From: Cytophagales bacterium
GTDB lineage: Bacteria; Bacteroidota; Bacteroidia; Cytophagales; Microscillaceae
DNA: 64,000 nt
Reading direction: 5' to 3'
Assembly: GCA_004293905.1 (NCBI GenBank)
Contig: RDZE01000015.1
Location: 310,001-374,000, forward strand
Shown here: piece after piece, positions 6,927-14,770 of the stretch
How the letters are laid out: every line of letters starts with the position of its first letter
Position numbering within the stretch: position 1 is the first letter of the stretch
The notes under the pieces: model-generated
Told to the model about the DNA's origin: nothing
Database searches by the model: none
The model's input: the letters and a program-made list of their open reading frames with translations, nothing else
Program-made: the position numbers and the translations under genes

Positions 6927-7244
6927 ATGAACACACTCCAAGAACAGGCACAAATACTCAAGAGCCAAACCCACATACTACTGCGTCAAATTCATGCAGA
7001 ACGCGAAGAAAAAGCCAAACAAGCACAAATAGACCGTAAAAATACTTTACAAAGACTCAAAAGTGAAACAAAACTGTGGTTTCAACACTGCCAAAATGAA
7101 AAGAAAAATAGACAAGACAACCTACAAAGTCTTAGACAGTATGTAAGCCAACTACTACATCAATTCCAAGAGCAAAGACAGGCGTGGTTTGCACAGGAAA
7201 ATATCAAAAGCATGCCTATTCTCTCTATTCGCACTAAAAAATAA
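6927..7244 (+). CDS. GvpC-like coiled-coil protein
   Basis: 105 residues, nearly all charged amphipathic helix rich in Gln, Lys, Glu and Arg with scattered aromatic residues (LWFQH at 50-54, AWFAQ at 86-90). Two segments, about 18-32 and 50-64, look alike at an offset of 31-33 residues, close to the 33-residue period of cyanobacterial GvpC, which binds and stiffens the outside of the vesicle. The place between gvpA and gvpN is the cyanobacterial gvpC position. Similarity to known GvpC sequences is not obvious by eye, so the call rests on position, length and helix type. It follows the gvpA terminator by 75 bp and is 14 bp before gvpN. Confidence 0.5.
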   Translation: MNTLQEQAQILKSQTHILLRQIHAEREEKAKQAQIDRKNTLQRLKSETKLWFQHCQNEKKNRQDNLQSLRQYVSQLLHQFQEQRQAWFAQENIKSMPILSIRTKK

Positions 7245-7258
7245 AGCCTTAGCCACGC

Positions 7259-8212
7259 ATGATCACCGAAGATAGAACCATCTTAGAACTCAAACCCCTT
7301 GAGAACTTTGTAGAAACTGACTATGTGAAAAATATCACACATAGAGCCTTTCACTACATCAAGGCAGGCTTTGCTGTCCATTTCAGAGGACCCGCAGGCA
7401 CCGGAAAAACGACCATCGCGAAGCATCTCGCCAATTTATTGGGGCAGCCTTTGGTGATGATTCACGGAGACGAAGAACTCACCACCTCTAATATGATTGG
7501 CGGTGAGTATGGCTTTCGTTCCAAAACTATCATAGACAATTACATTGCTTCTGTGGTGAAAAAAGAAGAAAATTTTACCAAACATTGGATAGACAATCGA
7601 CTTACGGTCGCATGCCGATATGGATTCACGCTCATTTATGATGAATTTACGCGCTCCAGACCCGAAGCCAACAATGTTCTTCTTTCTATCTTAGAAGAAA
7701 AAATGATTAACCTGCCTATATCAAGAGGTGGCGAAGACCCCTACTTGCCCGTACACGAAAACTTTGCTGCCATCTTTACCTCAAACCCCGAAGAGTATGC
7801 AGGTGTATACAAAACCCAAGATGCACTCCGCGATAGAATGGTAACCATAGATTTAGATTTCTTCGACTACGAAACCGAAGTAGCCATTACCAAAGCCAAA
7901 AGCGAAGTCAGTATAGAAGAAGCCATTTTCATCGTCAATATTGTAAGAGCACTCCGCGATTCGGGCGAGTGCGAATTTTCGCCCACAGTGCGCGCTGCCA
8001 TCATGATAGCCAAAACAAGCAAAACAATGGAGCTACTCCCTACCAAAGATTTAGCCATATTCATAGCCATCTGCCAAGATATTTTGGGCTCTGAAACCAG
8101 CCGCGTAGGAAGTATTAGCAAACACCTCAAAACAGTCAAAGACCTTATCAAAGAAATTATAGAGTACCAAATCAAATTTTTTGGGAACAAAAACTACCAA
8201 AACGCATCATAA
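7259..8212 (+). CDS. gvpN: Gas vesicle protein GvpN (MoxR-type AAA ATPase)
   Basis: 317 residues, an AAA+ ATPase required for normal vesicle enlargement. Seen: Walker A GPAGTGKT at residues 44-51, Walker B TLIYDE at 124-129, the TSNPEEYAGV sensor-1 region about 180-190, and RDRMVTIDL just after, typical of the GvpN/MoxR group. Length is standard for GvpN. The preceding HFRGPAGTGKTTIAKHLA and the MIHGDEELTTSNMIGGE loop are characteristic of GvpN rather than other MoxR proteins. It lies third in the gvp operon, 3 bp before the next gene. It probably acts as a chaperone ATPase at the growing vesicle. Confidence 0.95.
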   Translation: MITEDRTILELKPLENFVETDYVKNITHRAFHYIKAGFAVHFRGPAGTGKTTIAKHLANLLGQPLVMIHGDEELTTSNMIGGEYGFRSKTIIDNYIASVVKKEENFTKHWIDNRLTVACRYGFTLIYDEFTRSRPEANNVLLSILEEKMINLPISRGGEDPYLPVHENFAAIFTSNPEEYAGVYKTQDALRDRMVTIDLDFFDYETEVAITKAKSEVSIEEAIFIVNIVRALRDSGECEFSPTVRAAIMIAKTSKTMELLPTKDLAIFIAICQDILGSETSRVGSISKHLKTVKDLIKEIIEYQIKFFGNKNYQNAS

Positions 8213-8215
8213 AAT

Positions 8216-8470
8216 ATGAGTTATAAAGCCATTTACTTCCGAAAACTGAGCGTCATTCCTCATAAAAAAATTTCTTATGAGGTACAAATGTATATGCTCG
8301 AAAAAGAAAAAAACCGCTACAAAAAAGAGTTGGAAAGACTTTTGCAAAGAAAGCAATACATCGAAGCACGACTCATCGATATAGAAAAAGAACAGCAAAC
8401 GCTTACGCAATCTTTTGCCCAAAAACTACCCATAGAAAAGAAATGGCAAAAGAAGACAATTCAATACTAA
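8216..8470 (+). CDS. Small coiled-coil gas vesicle cluster protein (GvpV-like position)
   Basis: 84 residues, basic, with a helix rich in Lys/Glu/Arg from about 28 to 75 (KEKNRYKKELERLLQRKQYIEARL). It begins with the non-helical MSYKAIYFRKLS. I cannot assign it with certainty. Small helical proteins such as GvpV, GvpH or GvpI occur in most gvp clusters, and it sits tightly between gvpN (3 bp) and a gvpJ-type gene (12 bp), so a role in vesicle assembly is very likely. No signal peptide or cysteine is present. Confidence 0.6.
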   Translation: MSYKAIYFRKLSVIPHKKISYEVQMYMLEKEKNRYKKELERLLQRKQYIEARLIDIEKEQQTLTQSFAQKLPIEKKWQKKTIQY

Positions 8471-8482
8471 TGAAAATACACC

Positions 8483-8788
8483 ATGAATGAAAAAAGAATT
8501 GTACATACTACTGACTCCACCAACTTAGCCGATATTTTGGAGCGAGTGTTAGACAAGGGCATCGTCATTGCAGGCGATATCAAAGTCAATATTGCCGATG
8601 TAGAACTACTCTCCATCAAAATCCGATTGGTTATCTGCTCCGTAGACAAAGCCAAAGAAATAGGCATCAATTGGTGGGAAAAAGATGCCTACCTCTCCGC
8701 AAAAGCCCAAGCTTTAGAAGAAAACAACGCTATTTTGGCGCAAAAAATAGAAGCCTTAGAAAACCAAATCAAAACCTTACAACCTTAG
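8483..8788 (+). CDS. gvpJ: GvpJ-type minor gas vesicle protein (GvpA/J/M family)
   Basis: 101 residues. Residues 13-65 carry the GvpA-family core (LADILERVLDKGIVIAGDIKVNIADVELLSI), then KAKEIGINWWEKD, the ending usual in GvpJ/GvpS proteins instead of the GvpA ending YAEAIGL. A C-terminal helix (about 68-98, Ala/Glu/Gln-rich) is added. GvpJ proteins are minor wall or cap components that start vesicle formation. It is 10 bp before the first gvpF/L gene. Confidence 0.85.
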   Translation: MNEKRIVHTTDSTNLADILERVLDKGIVIAGDIKVNIADVELLSIKIRLVICSVDKAKEIGINWWEKDAYLSAKAQALEENNAILAQKIEALENQIKTLQP

Positions 8789-8798
8789 ACAAACACGC

Positions 8799-9548
8799 AT
8801 GGAAAATAACTACTACCTCTATGGCATAGCCCTGCATGAGCAACCTATAGAACACCTTAGTACCTTAGGAATAGCCGAACTTCCCGTATTACAACACAAA
8901 AACGAACTCGTAACCATTCTTTATAGCCCTCTCGAAAGTACGGAAAGCGATTGGTTAGGCACAAGAAAAAACCTCATCGCTCATCAAAAAGTCATAGAGT
9001 TTTTTTTGCCACATACCACTGCCGCCCCCTTCAAATTTGGCACTATAGCCAATGAAGAAACCCTAAATATTATCTCACAAACACGAAAAGAGGCTTTTTA
9101 TCAGGAACTAAAACAATACGAAGGAAAAGTAGAATACAACCTAAAAGCCTTTTGGAAAGAAATAAGTCTTATATTTGAACAAATAGAAGCCGAAAATCCT
9201 CACATCAGAGAACTCAAAGAATACATCATTGCTACTGCCCAGAATGTGCCTACCAATAGTGCTATGATAGAGGTAGGCAAACAAGTTCAAATGGCATTAG
9301 AGCAGAAAAAACAATCACTTGCAAAAGACATGATTGAAAAAATAAAGCCATACGTCATTCATTACAAAATGGAAGAAAACAATCTTGATGTACTTTTTTT
9401 GCAAGTAGCTCTCCTGATAGATAAAACGCAAGAACAAGCCCTTGATGAAGCAATACAAAATATAGCCGAAGAATACAACGACAATATTCAATTCAAATAC
9501 ATAGGTCCTTCCGCGCCTACATCGTTCATGAATCTTCAGATTTCTTAA
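8799..9548 (+). CDS. gvpL: Gas vesicle protein GvpF/GvpL (copy 1)
   Basis: 249 residues of the GvpL/GvpF family, minor proteins needed for vesicle formation that bind GvpA. It opens with the family's YYLYGI strand, then a Val/Leu strand (VTILYSPL), the helix AHQKVIEFFLPHTTAAPFKFGTI typical of the N-terminal ferredoxin-like half, and a second half with FKYIGPSAPTSF, close to the family ending YxGPxPPYSF. It is most like canonical GvpF/L of the three copies (others at 9795 and 10713). Whether it is F or L cannot be settled by eye. Confidence 0.9.
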   Translation: MENNYYLYGIALHEQPIEHLSTLGIAELPVLQHKNELVTILYSPLESTESDWLGTRKNLIAHQKVIEFFLPHTTAAPFKFGTIANEETLNIISQTRKEAFYQELKQYEGKVEYNLKAFWKEISLIFEQIEAENPHIRELKEYIIATAQNVPTNSAMIEVGKQVQMALEQKKQSLAKDMIEKIKPYVIHYKMEENNLDVLFLQVALLIDKTQEQALDEAIQNIAEEYNDNIQFKYIGPSAPTSFMNLQIS

Positions 9549-9562
9549 ATCCTTATTTTATT

Positions 9563-9805
9563 ATGTTTTTCGCTCGCACACTTCGCAATATAGCACAAAT
9601 CGTCTATGAAAAAGCCGAAAAAGAACTCTATGACATAGCCCAAATCAAAACCGAAATGATGCAATTGCAACTCTCCTTAGATTTGCAAAAAATAACCGAA
9701 GAAGAGTATGAACAAAAAGAAGAAGCCCTCTTAGAAAGATTCAAAGAAGCACAAAGAAGACAAAAAGAAGCCGAAGAAGAAACCTCAGAAGACAATGACG
9801 AATGA
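9563..9805 (+). CDS. gvpG: Gas vesicle protein GvpG
   Basis: 80 residues, matching the short helical GvpG family: the N-terminus FARTLRNIAQIVYEKAEKEL, then a LQLSLDLQKITEEEYEQKEEALLERF helix and a charged Glu/Lys/Arg tail. GvpG proteins lie beside GvpF/L in nearly all gvp clusters and take part in vesicle assembly. The end overlaps the second gvpF/L start by 11 bp, so translation is likely coupled. Confidence 0.88.
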   Translation: MFFARTLRNIAQIVYEKAEKELYDIAQIKTEMMQLQLSLDLQKITEEEYEQKEEALLERFKEAQRRQKEAEEETSEDNDE

Positions 9806-10517
9806 GTTACTTACCTACCTATATGGTATCATTGCCCAACTACCAACACAAACACCGAAAGGGGTAGAATTTGTACCTATAGGTCAATATTTTGCTCTTA
9901 CAACACAAGTAGAGTCGCAAGATTTTACAGACCCTCAATGGTCTGAAAATATCCAAAACATGGCTTGGTTAGAACATAAAATTAGGCAACATGAGGAGAT
10001 AATACAGTTTTTTATTACCCAACAAGATATATTGCCCTCCAAATTCCCCACTCTTTTTGCCTCAAAAGAAAGCCTACAAACTCAATTTGTAGAGCGGCAA
10101 CTTTGGCTGAAAAACAATTTCGAACGCCTTCAAGACAAACAGGAGTGGGATATAAAAGTATGGCTACAACCTACATCACAACCTACCAAAGATGCTCCCC
10201 CAAAAAGCCAAACAGGAAAGTCCTATTTTTTGGAAAAAATAAAAGAAAAAGAAAAAAAACAAAACCAAACAGCGCAAATCAATCAGTTTTGTCAAGATTT
10301 GTGGAACAAACTTTGCCTTATTTCTACAGAAATGACGCAAGCCAAAACACAAGAAAGCACCATGCTATTCAGAATTATTATGTTATTGCGAAAAGAACAA
10401 TCATTGTTACTTGCTAATACCATAACAGAAATGAACGAAGCAGCACAAGCAAATGGCGTATTTCTAACCCTAACAGGTCCTTGGGCGGCGTATCATTTTA
10501 TGACAGATACACCCTAA
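9795..10517 (+). CDS. Gas vesicle protein GvpF/GvpL (copy 2)
   Basis: 240 residues. It begins with TYLYGIIAQ, has the helix EHKIRQHEEIIQFFITQQDILPSKFPTLF matching the family's DAVVEAL-like segment, and ends with VFLTLTGPWAAYHF, the family's closing GPWPPYSF-like motif. A Lys/Gln-rich loop (about 130-165) separates the halves. It starts within the end of gvpG. It is clearly diverged from copy 1, suggesting old duplication and different roles (F against L). Confidence 0.85.
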   Translation: MTNELLTYLYGIIAQLPTQTPKGVEFVPIGQYFALTTQVESQDFTDPQWSENIQNMAWLEHKIRQHEEIIQFFITQQDILPSKFPTLFASKESLQTQFVERQLWLKNNFERLQDKQEWDIKVWLQPTSQPTKDAPPKSQTGKSYFLEKIKEKEKKQNQTAQINQFCQDLWNKLCLISTEMTQAKTQESTMLFRIIMLLRKEQSLLLANTITEMNEAAQANGVFLTLTGPWAAYHFMTDTP

Positions 10518-10528
10518 AAAAACTAAAA

Positions 10529-10720
10529 ATGCAAAGTATTCAGCCCTCAGTACAAATAAAACAAGAAACATCGCTTGCCGAAATCTTAGACAGAGTATTG
10601 GCACACGGGGTAGTCATACAAGGCGAGCTTGTAATTTCGGTGGCAGAGGTTGATCTTATCTATCTTTGTGTCAATATACTCATCACATCTGCCAATCCTC
10701 ATCAGCCTAAAAATGAATGA
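10529..10720 (+). CDS. GvpM/GvpS-type minor gas vesicle protein (GvpA family)
   Basis: 63 residues from the ATG at 10529, which lies 11 bp after the upstream stop; a longer frame would overlap that gene. The core SLAEILDRVLAHGVVIQGELVISVAEVDLIYLCVNILI is a GvpA-family domain of the GvpM/GvpS type (VDLIYL in place of VELLSI). It has no C-terminal extension. Such proteins are minor components of the vesicle ends. It overlaps the third gvpF/L gene by 8 bp. Confidence 0.82.
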   Translation: MQSIQPSVQIKQETSLAEILDRVLAHGVVIQGELVISVAEVDLIYLCVNILITSANPHQPKNE

Positions 10721-11393
10721 TGCAACACTTTATATATATGCTTTTGCGGCAAAAAAAATACCTACGCTTGTCTATAGAGGTATAGAGGAGAGCCCTATAC
10801 AATATACCCAGAAGGGTAAGGTAGTCGCTATTTGGAGTTATTTGAACAACCCTCAAGAATTACAAAAAAACCTATACTCCGATACACAATCTGCTGCCCT
10901 CAAACACTATACACTCCTTTCCGAAATTGCTCCTACGACTGCATTACTCCCTTGTAAATTTGGGACAATACTCAAAAATGAAGAAGATTTAGCACAATTG
11001 ATTACCAACCAACAAGATGCCTTATTAGCATTGCTAACACAAATAGAAAATTGTTGTGAATATGACCTTAAAATAACACTCACTGAAAAAGCAATTCCCC
11101 AAACAGGCACAGAATACCTAAAACAAAAACAAGAATTACTAAAAACTCATCAACAAATAGAAGCTGAATTATCGCATTTGCCTTTGCAATACCCCGAAAT
11201 CATCAAAAAATATGTATTTCATAAAAAACAGGATAGTTTTTTGTCTAATAGTAGTTGGTTAGTGAGTAACTCCGAAGAAGCACGATTTTTATCAATCATA
11301 GCAACTCTTCAGCAAAAAAATATGCATTGGCAGTATAGCCTCAGTGTTTATCCCTTTCCTTATAAAACAATTCAATTAAATTTCACCCTTTAA
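10713..11393 (+). CDS. Gas vesicle protein GvpF/GvpL (copy 3)
   Basis: 226 residues from the ATG at 10713, which overlaps the previous stop by 8 bp; the longer upstream frame is not used. Seen: TLYIYAFAA start, KHYTLLSEIAPTTALLPCKFGTI (the helix and strand with KFGT shared with copy 1), a YDLKITL strand, and QYSLSVYPFPYKTIQL at the end, where the family's GPxPPY motif has decayed to YPFPY. It is the shortest and most diverged copy. Three F/L genes in one operon is more than the usual one or two. Confidence 0.8.
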   Translation: MNDATLYIYAFAAKKIPTLVYRGIEESPIQYTQKGKVVAIWSYLNNPQELQKNLYSDTQSAALKHYTLLSEIAPTTALLPCKFGTILKNEEDLAQLITNQQDALLALLTQIENCCEYDLKITLTEKAIPQTGTEYLKQKQELLKTHQQIEAELSHLPLQYPEIIKKYVFHKKQDSFLSNSSWLVSNSEEARFLSIIATLQQKNMHWQYSLSVYPFPYKTIQLNFTL

Positions 11394-11406
11394 ACAGACC
11401 GCTATC

Positions 11407-11697
11407 ATGATTACCGCAGAAGATTTTGCCAAAATACCCCTTCCTAATATAGATGCAGACCCCGAAAATGCTGCCAATGGTTTGGTACAATTGGTATTGA
11501 GTGTAGTAAAACTACTCAAAGATGTATTAGAAAAACAAGCCATTCGTAGAATAGAAAACGAAAGCCTCACAGAAGAACAAATAGAGCGTATGGGGCTTAC
11601 TTTTATGAAAATGGAAGAGAAAATAGAAGAATTAAGACTACTATTTCATTTAGAAAATGTCGATTTACAACTTCCCATTCAGGTAAAAGAAATCTAA
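11407..11697 (+). CDS. gvpK: Gas vesicle protein GvpK
   Basis: 96 residues, all of it family core: DADPENAANGLVQLVLSVVKLLKDVLEKQAIRRIE followed by LTEEQIERMGLTFMKMEEKIEELRLLF, the two-helix signature of GvpK, which is essential for vesicle formation. It is the last gene of the gvp operon. Only 19 bp separate it from the convergent response regulator stop; I see no strong hairpin there, so operon ending is not clear. Confidence 0.93.
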   Translation: MITAEDFAKIPLPNIDADPENAANGLVQLVLSVVKLLKDVLEKQAIRRIENESLTEEQIERMGLTFMKMEEKIEELRLLFHLENVDLQLPIQVKEI

Positions 11698-11716
11698 AAT
11701 AAAACAATGAATGGGG

Positions 11717-12109
11717 TTATTCTACTATCATACGCGTCAGAATATCTACAATTTTTTCATTATTGAGCGGCTTCACCATATAACCCTTCACCATTGCATA
11801 TTGGCTGGTTTTGTTTACATCTTTACTGTCTATAGAAGAAGTAAGCATCACCACTAAAAAATTGGTTTTATTTTGGGCAATGAGTTTATCCAATAATTCC
11901 CAACCACTCATTACAGGCATATTGATATCCAATAATACCAAATCGGGCTGGTCAGTATCGCCTAAAATAGCCTCGAGAGCATCTTCGGCAGCATCATAGA
12001 CTGATATAGACAGTTGACTTTCGTAACGTGCAAGCATTTTTTGGTTGATAAGATTATTGATTTTATCATCATCTACCAACATGATTTTACGGATTAGGTT
12101 GTGTCCCAT
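11717..12109 (-). CDS. Single-domain response regulator (CheY-like)
   Basis: 130 residues forming one receiver domain and nothing else. Seen: the acidic DDD near residues 13-15, the phosphoacceptor Asp in LVLLDINMPVMSGWELLD (about 60), LTSS (about 90) for the switch Ser/Thr, and the invariant Lys in YMVKPL (about 112). It overlaps the sensor gene by 16 bp and is transcribed with it, so it is the obvious phosphoryl partner. Having no DNA-binding output, it probably acts by protein contact. Its position against the end of the gvp operon may be chance. Confidence 0.92.
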   Translation of the reverse strand: MGHNLIRKIMLVDDDKINNLINQKMLARYESQLSISVYDAAEDALEAILGDTDQPDLVLLDINMPVMSGWELLDKLIAQNKTNFLVVMLTSSIDSKDVNKTSQYAMVKGYMVKPLNNEKIVDILTRMIVE

Positions 12110-13788
12110 AATTGTTCTTGGTCATTTTGTTGTTCTAAAGCTTTATTCATTTTATGGATTACACCATCGAGTTCTTGGGCTGAAATATACAAATTTTTAA
12201 TAATTTCGAGGTTAAAACCATCTGTAGGGTCTTCTTCATTAAAAAGAGAGATTAATCCCAAAATATTAGCTAAAGGCTTGCGTAACTCGTGTGAGGTAAT
12301 AAATGCATAGTTCCTAAATTGCTGATTTTGTTGATTGAGCAGTTCTTCGGCTTGTTTTCGGCGTGTAATTTCTATACGTATGGCTAAATATTGTTCGGGT
12401 TTGCCTGTAGTATCGTCCAAAATAGGTACAATGGTAGTATCAACCCAATAATAACGCCCATTTTTAGCTTTATTTTTCACTTCTCCTTTCCAGATTTTCC
12501 CTTTGCTAATCTGTCGCCACATGCGCGCAAAAAACTCTTTATCGTGGTAGCCCGAATTGATAATTTGATGACTATTGCCAAGTAATTCTTCTTTACTATA
12601 GCCCGATATAATACAAAAAGCATTGTTTACTTCCACTATGATGCCTTTTTTGTCGGTAATAGCCAAAATTGTAGAAGAATCAAGTGCTGTACGAAAATCT
12701 TGAAGGGTTTTGCTCTTATATCTGATTTCTTCAATGGCTTGTTTTTCTTTGGTAATATCTTTTAGTACACCAAAAAAACTAATTACTTCTTCATTATCAT
12801 TCTTTACGCTATAGCCCTCCGTAAATATATAGTGTACTCCTCCTTCAATATCTATCATTCGGTATTCAGAGGCAACTATCTGGTTTTCGGATTGTGTTCT
12901 GTCTAAATTTTGTTGAAGCATAGGCGCATCTTCAGGATGCACAAACTGGAAAAAATTTTCTATGGTAGGTTTAAAACTTTTATCACGAATTTTTAAGATT
13001 TCGTACACCTCATCTGACCAAAAAATATCTGTCGTTTTTACATTCCATTCCCAATAACCTATTTTGCTAATCCTTGAGGCTTCTTTAAGTTTTTGCTCGC
13101 TTTGTCTAAATTTTTCTAACACCTCTATATAGCTCTCAATGGTAGCCCTTAGTTCGGCTTCGCTTGCAGAAAGTTCTTCGTTCAACTCTTGTTGTTTGAA
13201 ATAAAGTTCTTTGTAATTATTATTTTCGGCTTCTTTTTCTCTCTGAAAAGTTAGACTTTGAATAATGACCGTACAAGTATTGGTAAACGGAGTAAGGAAT
13301 TGCACTATTTCTTCAGAATAGCCATCAGGTCGGTTGGCAATGCCTATCATTCCTATTATTTTTTGATTTATTAACAAGGGTATTCCTAAAAAAGCATTGA
13401 GCGGAGGATGACCTTTGGGTGTTCCGCCTGCGCGTGGGTCGGTTGGAGGGTGATTGGCTATAACAACATTTTGCGTAACCATCACTTCCCCAAAAAGAGT
13501 TTTGAGGTTATAAAACTCCATGCCTTCACTTTCTTGTTGTTCATAGAATTGACGCGTATAGTCGTTCCAAGCAATGTTTGTAACAGCTATGGTTTTCAGA
13601 TAAGGTTGTTGCTTTTCTGGGTGGTAAAATACCCTGCCAATAAAACCATACTCACTTTGTGTAATATCCAACAAAGTATCTAATAAATAATAAAATATTT
13701 CTTTTTCTGTTTTTGCTCCCCCTATATAATGCTCTTGAGCTTGATTAATTGCTTTGAGTAAAGAGTATTGTTCTGCCGATGAAAACAT
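12094..13788 (-). CDS. GAF-PAS-PAS sensor with DHp helix pair but no ATPase domain
   Basis: 564 residues, soluble. Domain order: GAF about 25-185 (with GIPLLINQKIIGMIGIAN), a coiled coil about 190-235, PAS about 240-345 ending GVLKDITKEKQA, a second PAS about 360-485 with the typical GYHDKEFF and YYWVDTTIVPILDD segments, and a DHp helix with the H-box SHELRKPLANILG, His500. The protein stops 64 residues later, with no N, G1 or G2 boxes. The receiver gene starts before its end, so no ATPase domain was lost by frameshift nearby. It may be a phosphotransfer or scaffold protein served by another kinase, or a pseudokinase. Confidence 0.85.
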   Translation of the reverse strand: MFSSAEQYSLLKAINQAQEHYIGGAKTEKEIFYYLLDTLLDITQSEYGFIGRVFYHPEKQQPYLKTIAVTNIAWNDYTRQFYEQQESEGMEFYNLKTLFGEVMVTQNVVIANHPPTDPRAGGTPKGHPPLNAFLGIPLLINQKIIGMIGIANRPDGYSEEIVQFLTPFTNTCTVIIQSLTFQREKEAENNNYKELYFKQQELNEELSASEAELRATIESYIEVLEKFRQSEQKLKEASRISKIGYWEWNVKTTDIFWSDEVYEILKIRDKSFKPTIENFFQFVHPEDAPMLQQNLDRTQSENQIVASEYRMIDIEGGVHYIFTEGYSVKNDNEEVISFFGVLKDITKEKQAIEEIRYKSKTLQDFRTALDSSTILAITDKKGIIVEVNNAFCIISGYSKEELLGNSHQIINSGYHDKEFFARMWRQISKGKIWKGEVKNKAKNGRYYWVDTTIVPILDDTTGKPEQYLAIRIEITRRKQAEELLNQQNQQFRNYAFITSHELRKPLANILGLISLFNEEDPTDGFNLEIIKNLYISAQELDGVIHKMNKALEQQNDQEQLWDTT

Positions 13789-14019
13789 TTTTTATTTTAG
13801 AATAATTTGAATCAGAGTGATGTTATATGTTATTGATTAAAAATAGGGGATTATGACAATTATATTTCTGTTATCAGTAATTTAGATGACTATGAATGGT
13901 TTTATTAAATGTAATAAAAAAAGATATTTTGCAATGATACAATTATTTGCCTGAATACACAAATTTTGCTTTGATTTTCTTTCAACTTTGGCTTTCAAAT
14001 TGCATACTATTTCAGTACT

Positions 14020-14736
14020 ATGCAACAGTTCAATAATTATATACTTTCCCCCGAAAAAGGTCAAGGTCGCCAATTAGTCATAGGGGCTACACTCTCTTCT
14101 ATTGCAGAAATGGAGGCACTTTTATTTTCTCAGATAAAAGTTACACTTCAAGACCAATTGTTTTTTATGGGCAATTATCTACATGAAGGGGTAGCAGCGC
14201 AATGGCTTGATTGGCTTATGGCACTCCGCGAGCGAGGCTATCAAATTTTTTTGCTCAGAGGAGAAGCCGAAGAACAATTGCTTTTGGAAGCGCAACGACA
14301 AGATGAGGAACTACTGGAGTGCTATGCCGAAATCAAAGGATTTGAAAATTTATTGGACAATGGGCAACTAAAACCAAAATACGAACAACTATTGCAAAGC
14401 ATGGCTTACTTCTTCGAAACCGAAAAAATGATGATTTCTTATGGCGGTTTTGTATTCCAAGATGCTAATAGTTTTCATAAACCCTCCTCCTTTTTATCAC
14501 CTGAAAATTTTGAACTTTTTATTCCGCTCGATATTTCCAAAAAAATCATCTATGCGCGCCGCCCTAATACTATAGAACAACTACACGATGACCTCAATGC
14601 CGATGCACATTGTTTGTCTTTAAATCTTCTAAAAGAAAATAGTTGGGTAGTGTATGATATTGCTAAAAATCTTGTTTGGCTTTACGATACTACGCCACCA
14701 CCTATAGCCTTGTGGCAATCTTTTCAATACAATTAA
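14020..14736 (+). CDS. Degenerate calcineurin-like phosphoesterase (pseudophosphatase)
   Basis: 238 residues with the order and spacing of a bacterial PPP-type metallophosphatase, but each metal motif is altered: GATLS (22-26) where GDIHG is expected, GNYLHEG (51-57) for GDYIDRG, and GEAEE (81-85) for GNHEE. The hydrophobic strands around them (LVIG, QLFFMG, YQIFLLRG) are kept, and YGGFVF (about 145) stands where HAG/HGG is usual. The fold is thus probably intact while catalysis is lost. It may bind a phosphorylated ligand or partner. It is divergent from the sensor gene and ends in a strong terminator. Confidence 0.68.
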   Translation: MQQFNNYILSPEKGQGRQLVIGATLSSIAEMEALLFSQIKVTLQDQLFFMGNYLHEGVAAQWLDWLMALRERGYQIFLLRGEAEEQLLLEAQRQDEELLECYAEIKGFENLLDNGQLKPKYEQLLQSMAYFFETEKMMISYGGFVFQDANSFHKPSSFLSPENFELFIPLDISKKIIYARRPNTIEQLHDDLNADAHCLSLNLLKENSWVVYDIAKNLVWLYDTTPPPIALWQSFQYN

Positions 14737-14740
14737 AAGA

Positions 14741-14770
14741 AAAGCACAGTGAATCCGCTGTGCTTTTTTT
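14741..14770 (+). terminator. Rho-independent terminator
   Basis: Arms AAAGCACAG and CTGTGCTTT pair around an 8-base loop, followed by seven T residues. It lies 5 bp after the pseudophosphatase stop. Confidence 0.85.

Noticed and set aside
11717-12094. Possible frameshifted HATPase domain after the DHp helix
   Set aside because: The reverse frame here is a complete receiver domain with Asp, Thr/Ser and Lys in place; no N, G1 or G2 box is seen in other frames.
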